This document shows, one piece after another, positions 60,894-64,000 of a DNA stretch of 64,000 nt (positions within the stretch are counted from its first letter, which is position 1; each line of letters begins with the position of its first letter). Source of the DNA: CADEED01 sp035765415 (GTDB lineage: Bacteria; Pseudomonadota; Gammaproteobacteria; Steroidobacterales; Steroidobacteraceae); the NCBI GenBank assembly GCA_035765415.1, contig DASTXR010000097.1, forward strand, positions 221,479 through 285,478, given 5' to 3'. Made by a program: the position numbers and the translations under genes. The notes beneath the pieces were generated by a model. It was not told the origin of the DNA. It worked only from the letters and a program-made list of their open reading frames with translations, and did no database searches.

Positions 60894-63010
60894 GCGGCGC
60901 GGGGCGCCCTGGGCGCGTGTACGTCGGCTTCGTCGAACACCACGTCGACGGGAATGAGCGGCACCTGGCAATCGACCACCATGCAGACGCCTCGCAGCAG
61001 ATCGACCTGCGGCGCGGTCAGCTTTCCACCGACGGCGATGACTCGCGCCATGCCTTCGGACAACGATCGCTTGCCCGTGGGATGAATCTGCGCCAGTGCC
61101 GCCAGCGTGATGTCGAGCGCGGCCGGCGCGATCAGCGCTTCCGGGTACGGCGCCCACTTGAGCGGCGGCAGCATGCCCATGAGGCCGGCGCGATAGGCGT
61201 TCTGTCCCTGCTTGTCCGCGCCGAATCGGCACTGCGCCAGCGCCGCGTAGATTTCGCAAACCGCGGCGGCCCGCTCCGGCAGCGGCACCGGCAGGGCTTC
61301 GTCGACGGCCTTGGCGAGACGTTTCTCCAGCATGCGCGTCAGCGAGTAACGCAACATGTCGCCGGTCGCCACGGTGGGCGCGAATGCACGCGCGACCGCG
61401 CGAAGGCGCTTGCGATCCGCTGGCTCCATGCCGTCGAGCGCGGCGAGCAGATCGCTGAGCAGCGGCAGTCGCGAGGCCGGCGCCAGCTCCGCGATGCGCG
61501 CGATCTGCGCCTGCGTTTCCTTGAATAGTTCGATGCCGAGCAACGGCGCAAGGCGCGTGAGCTGCGTTCGCCACTTCGCCGCATCGGATGCCAGCATGGC
61601 GGCAACGAACGTGGCCTGCACCGCAACCGTGGAGCTCTCCACGCGCGCGACAAAATTTTCGATGGCCGCCTGCTGATCCTGCGCGAGGCGATTGCGCAGC
61701 ACGTCCGGCGGCAACGCGCGGCCGGCGATCATGCGCACGCCGGTCGGCATGGTTTCCGTGAGTATCGGTTTTTCGAGCGTCAGGTGAATGCCGCTGTTGT
61801 CGCTGGTGCGCGCCGGGTTTCCCGTGAGCGGCGCCGCAGCGACGCGAGCCGCCGATGGCCCGGCAGGCGCGGCCATGGCCGCCACCGGCGAGAATTGCAG
61901 TGAATCTGCCGCATCCGGTCCGGCACCGGATTCAGCGGTCGGCGCGCTTTCGGAAGGCGCCGACGCCGCCTCTGCCGCCGCGCGCGCCGAGATCTTGCGC
62001 CGCTCGTCGCCGACCAGCGAACGGAACCTGGCCGGGGTTACGCGCGCGTCGATGGCGCGCACGCGTTCTTCGAGCGGCGGATGCGTGGCGAACCAGGAAG
62101 CATTGAGTTTGCTGATCCACGCCGGAGGGCTGCCGGCGAAGAACATGTGCGCCACGCCGATGGCGTGTTCGTGCTCGAGGCGCGTACCGGAAGCGCTGGC
62201 GGCCATGATGATGAACGCGCTCTGCAGCGCCTGCGGATTACGCGTGAACTGCACCGCCGACGCGTCGGCGAGATGTTCGCGGCGGCGCGAGACAGCCGCC
62301 TGCAGCACGCGCCCGGCGAAGGCGCCCGCACTGCCCGCGAGGAAAACGCCGAACGCGATGAGCTTTATGCGCGCCGCGTCCTTGCCGCCGCCACGCTTGT
62401 TCATGAAGCGCCGCGCCAGGTCGGTGATCACGCACAACCCGAAGATCCACGCGGTCAGCCGCATGTTGATCTTCATGTCGCCGTTGAGGATGTGACTGAA
62501 CTCGTGACCGATGACGGCCTGCAGTTGATCGCGGTCGAACGCATCGAGCGCGCCTTGCGTCACCGCCACGGCCGCCTCGTCGGGCGAGTGCCCCGCGGCG
62601 AACGCGTTGATGCCCGCCTCGTCGGGCAACACGAACACCTGCGGCTTGCGAATGCGCGCCGCGATGGCCATCTCCTCGACGATGTTCACCAGGCGCTGCC
62701 GCTTGAAATCGCCATCGTTGGCGTTGACCTGCACACCACCGAGCGCGCGCGCCACCGCCGGGCCGCCTTCGCGCATCTGCGAGCTGCGATACAACGAGGC
62801 GACCAGGATCGTGCCGAACACGACCAGCGAGATCCACATGGGCACTTCAGGTTCGTGGCGAAGGACGCGCATCGGGTCATCGCCGAATCCCACGATGACC
62901 ACCAGGTTGACGAACAGCACCACCAGCAGGATGGCGGCGACAAACGCGCCTACCAACCACAGCGTGTACTTCCTCTGCGTTTCCTGGCGCTCGAAAAACT
63001 GTGTACTCAC
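60875..63010 (-). CDS. M48-family membrane metallopeptidase with long C-terminal region
   Basis: About 711 residues from the GTG at 63010 (VSTQFFERQETQRKYTLWLVG). A TTG at 63040 would add ten residues. Two N-terminal helices (WLVGAFVAAILLVVLFVNLV; MWISLVVFGTILVASLY) precede the zinc site VIGHEFSHILNGD and the third ligand in SRRREHLADASAVQF. A further helix (IKLIAFGVFLAGSAGAFAG) lies between. The peptidase part ends near residue 330 (PPLEERVRAID). The remaining 370 residues are an alanine-rich linker and a helical domain unlike HtpX or Ste24. It probably degrades membrane or envelope proteins. Convergent with TauE, overlapping by 19 bases. Confidence 0.85.
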   Translation of the reverse strand: MSTQFFERQETQRKYTLWLVGAFVAAILLVVLFVNLVVIVGFGDDPMRVLRHEPEVPMWISLVVFGTILVASLYRSSQMREGGPAVARALGGVQVNANDGDFKRQRLVNIVEEMAIAARIRKPQVFVLPDEAGINAFAAGHSPDEAAVAVTQGALDAFDRDQLQAVIGHEFSHILNGDMKINMRLTAWIFGLCVITDLARRFMNKRGGGKDAARIKLIAFGVFLAGSAGAFAGRVLQAAVSRRREHLADASAVQFTRNPQALQSAFIIMAASASGTRLEHEHAIGVAHMFFAGSPPAWISKLNASWFATHPPLEERVRAIDARVTPARFRSLVGDERRKISARAAAEAASAPSESAPTAESGAGPDAADSLQFSPVAAMAAPAGPSAARVAAAPLTGNPARTSDNSGIHLTLEKPILTETMPTGVRMIAGRALPPDVLRNRLAQDQQAAIENFVARVESSTVAVQATFVAAMLASDAAKWRTQLTRLAPLLGIELFKETQAQIARIAELAPASRLPLLSDLLAALDGMEPADRKRLRAVARAFAPTVATGDMLRYSLTRMLEKRLAKAVDEALPVPLPERAAAVCEIYAALAQCRFGADKQGQNAYRAGLMGMLPPLKWAPYPEALIAPAALDITLAALAQIHPTGKRSLSEGMARVIAVGGKLTAPQVDLLRGVCMVVDCQVPLIPVDVVFDEADVHAPRAPRAAQASAR

Positions 63011-63173
63011 ACTTTCAACCCGTTGAACAGACAGCGGCAAAGTAGCGCCAAATTGCTAGGTGGGGCGTGCTCTGGCGCACGGCCGTCCGCAAAAAAGCCG
63101 CCAAATGCGACCCGTTTAACGGTTACGGCTACCGTCGCGGCGGCTCGCCGGAACCGGAGTAATATCGCCGTCC

Positions 63174-63398
63174 ATGAACCTCGAACCGCACAAAGCCGAA
63201 TCGGAAATCCGTAACAACAGTGGCGTGGCGCGCGTGCTCGCAAGCCTCACCATCCTGGCGCTGGGAGCCATCACGATTCTCATGGTGCTCGAAGTCATTC
63301 CCCGTTCGGCGTTCACCGAGATGGCCGGCAAGACCGCCCTGATCGCCGGGGTCTGCGTCGTGTCCGCGCTCGCAATCGGGCTTCTCTCCCGAAGGTGA
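63174..63398 (+). CDS. Small two-helix membrane protein (74 residues)
   Basis: A 74-residue protein starting MNLEPHKAESEIRNNSGVAR. Two hydrophobic helices (VLASLTILALGAITILMVLEV and TALIAGVCVVSALAIGLLSRR, quoted in part) are separated by a short loop. The stop overlaps the GTG start of the MocA-type gene as GTGA, so translation is probably coupled. No family is recognised. The 163-base region upstream (63011-63173) is shared with the leftward M48 gene and contains small palindromes (TTCAA-CCCG-TTGAA at 63014-63027 and CCGTTTAACGG at 63112-63122). Confidence 0.65.
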   Translation: MNLEPHKAESEIRNNSGVARVLASLTILALGAITILMVLEVIPRSAFTEMAGKTALIAGVCVVSALAIGLLSRR

Positions 63399-64000
63399 CC
63401 GATACGGGGGCCAGCGACGCGAGCCACATCCACGTCGTGGTGCTGGCCGCTGGCGGCTCCTCGCGATTCGGCTCTCCCAAACAACTGGTGCGCGTCAATG
63501 GACGCCCGCTCATGCACACCGTCGTGAGCCGCGCGGTGGAACTTGCCGGCCATTCTGTGACCGTGGTTCTCGGTTCCAACGCCGCCGAACTGGCTCCCCT
63601 GTTGCGCCACAGCCCGGCGGGCATCGCGGTGAACCGCGACTGGCAGGAAGGCATCGCAAGTTCGATTCGCGAGGGCATTGCGCATGCGCCGCAATCGGCG
63701 GATGGCGTGCTGATCGCGCTCGCCGACCAGGTGGCCGTGACCACGGAAGACCTCCGGCGACTCGCCGGCGTATGGCGGCGCGCTCCGGCGTCGATTGCAG
63801 CCGCGCAATATGCGGGCAACGTGGGCGTGCCCGCCATTTTTCCGCGCTGGTGCTTCCGCGAGTTGAACGAGCTGCGTGGCGACCGCGGCGCCCAACTACT
63901 GCTCAACCGGCATGTCGACCGGCTGATACGCCTGCCCATGCCGAGCGCCGAGCTCGACATCGACCGGCCGGAGGATTTACTGGCGCTGGGGGCAGCCCCC
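63395..64000 (+). CDS. mocA: MocA-type molybdenum cofactor nucleotidyltransferase, 3' end beyond window
   Basis: 202 codons are visible from the GTG at 63395, which overlaps the upstream stop as GTGA. The N-terminal signature VVVLAAGGSSRFGSPKQLVRVNGRPLM (nucleotide-binding loop of NTP-transferases) is quoted here as LAAGGSSRFGSPKQLV. ALADQVAVTTEDL carries the metal-binding aspartate, and DIDRPEDLLAL is the usual C-terminal ending of MocA. The enzyme attaches CMP (or another NMP) to molybdopterin for hydroxylases served by XdhC. The stop lies beyond base 64000. The last visible codons (LGAAP) are part of a REP-like palindrome, so the C-terminus may be extended by the repeat. Confidence 0.85.
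   Translation, partial: MTDTGASDASHIHVVVLAAGGSSRFGSPKQLVRVNGRPLMHTVVSRAVELAGHSVTVVLGSNAAELAPLLRHSPAGIAVNRDWQEGIASSIREGIAHAPQSADGVLIALADQVAVTTEDLRRLAGVWRRAPASIAAAQYAGNVGVPAIFPRWCFRELNELRGDRGAQLLLNRHVDRLIRLPMPSAELDIDRPEDLLALGAAP
63988..64000. repeat. REP-like palindrome core at the right edge
   Basis: GGGGGCAGCCCCC, the reverse complement of the GGGGGCTGCCCCC core at 427-439, occupies the last 13 bases. The element is presumably cut by the window end. It overlaps the expected C-terminal codons of the MocA-type gene. Confidence 0.5.

Noticed and set aside
63104..63130. Small palindromes upstream of the 74-residue membrane protein as operators
   Set aside because: TTCAA-CCCG-TTGAA and CCGTTTAACGG have 5-base arms, are single copies and could easily occur by chance. 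They are mentioned only in the gene entry.

Overview
This is a GC-rich, gene-dense stretch of a Gram-negative chromosome, most likely a gammaproteobacterium. The evidence is the contiguous thrA-thrB-thrC operon, a FadH-type dienoyl-CoA reductase, TatD, and outer-membrane and periplasmic machinery throughout. A Steroidobacteraceae/Xanthomonadales-like source is my guess, made without any search. About 50 protein genes were found. No tRNA, rRNA, CRISPR array, insertion sequence, phage or replication origin was seen. The longest stretch without a gene is about 190 bases (7730-7922).

Left part, 1-7729, minus strand: one likely operon reading leftwards. It encodes a membrane fusion protein, an ABC ATPase, two FtsX-like permeases, a periplasmic TPR protein, FadH, and a YgjP-like metallopeptidase cut by the window edge. 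REP-like palindromes are translated inside the start of the last gene. 7923-12084 holds a NagX-like membrane acyltransferase, TatD, an AraC/cupin regulator and a divergent methyltransferase.

12136-23133: two divergent transmembrane Ser/Thr kinases (one PpkA-like), an alpha/beta-hydrolase lipoprotein, and a tightly coupled plus-strand trio. The trio is an autotransporter barrel, a large lipoprotein with three CXXCH haem-binding motifs, and a periplasmic Sel1-caspase. This trio is the best candidate for an undescribed system.

23130-53405: a complete type VI secretion system. Operon 1 (33801 down to 23130) is tssA-B-C-hcp-tagJ-E-F-G-H. Operon 2 (44904 down to 35100) is fha-tssJ-K-L-M-tagF/pppA. 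A plus-strand TPR-methyltransferase gene lies between them. Upstream, a VgrG effector island (53405 down to 45060) carries VgrG, a DUF6484 protein, a DUF2169 adaptor, a degenerate ketosynthase-like protein, a DUF4150 (PAAR-like) nuclease effector, a SMI1/KNR4 immunity candidate, a TIGR02270 protein and a 54-residue membrane protein. Fha, PpkA and PppA together suggest control by threonine phosphorylation.

53530-64000: thrA-thrB-thrC plus a NERD-domain membrane protein, then xdhC, a TauE/SafE permease, a long M48 membrane metallopeptidase, a small membrane protein, and a MocA-type nucleotidyltransferase that runs into a REP-like palindrome at the right edge. XdhC and MocA point to a molybdenum-hydroxylase maturation function.
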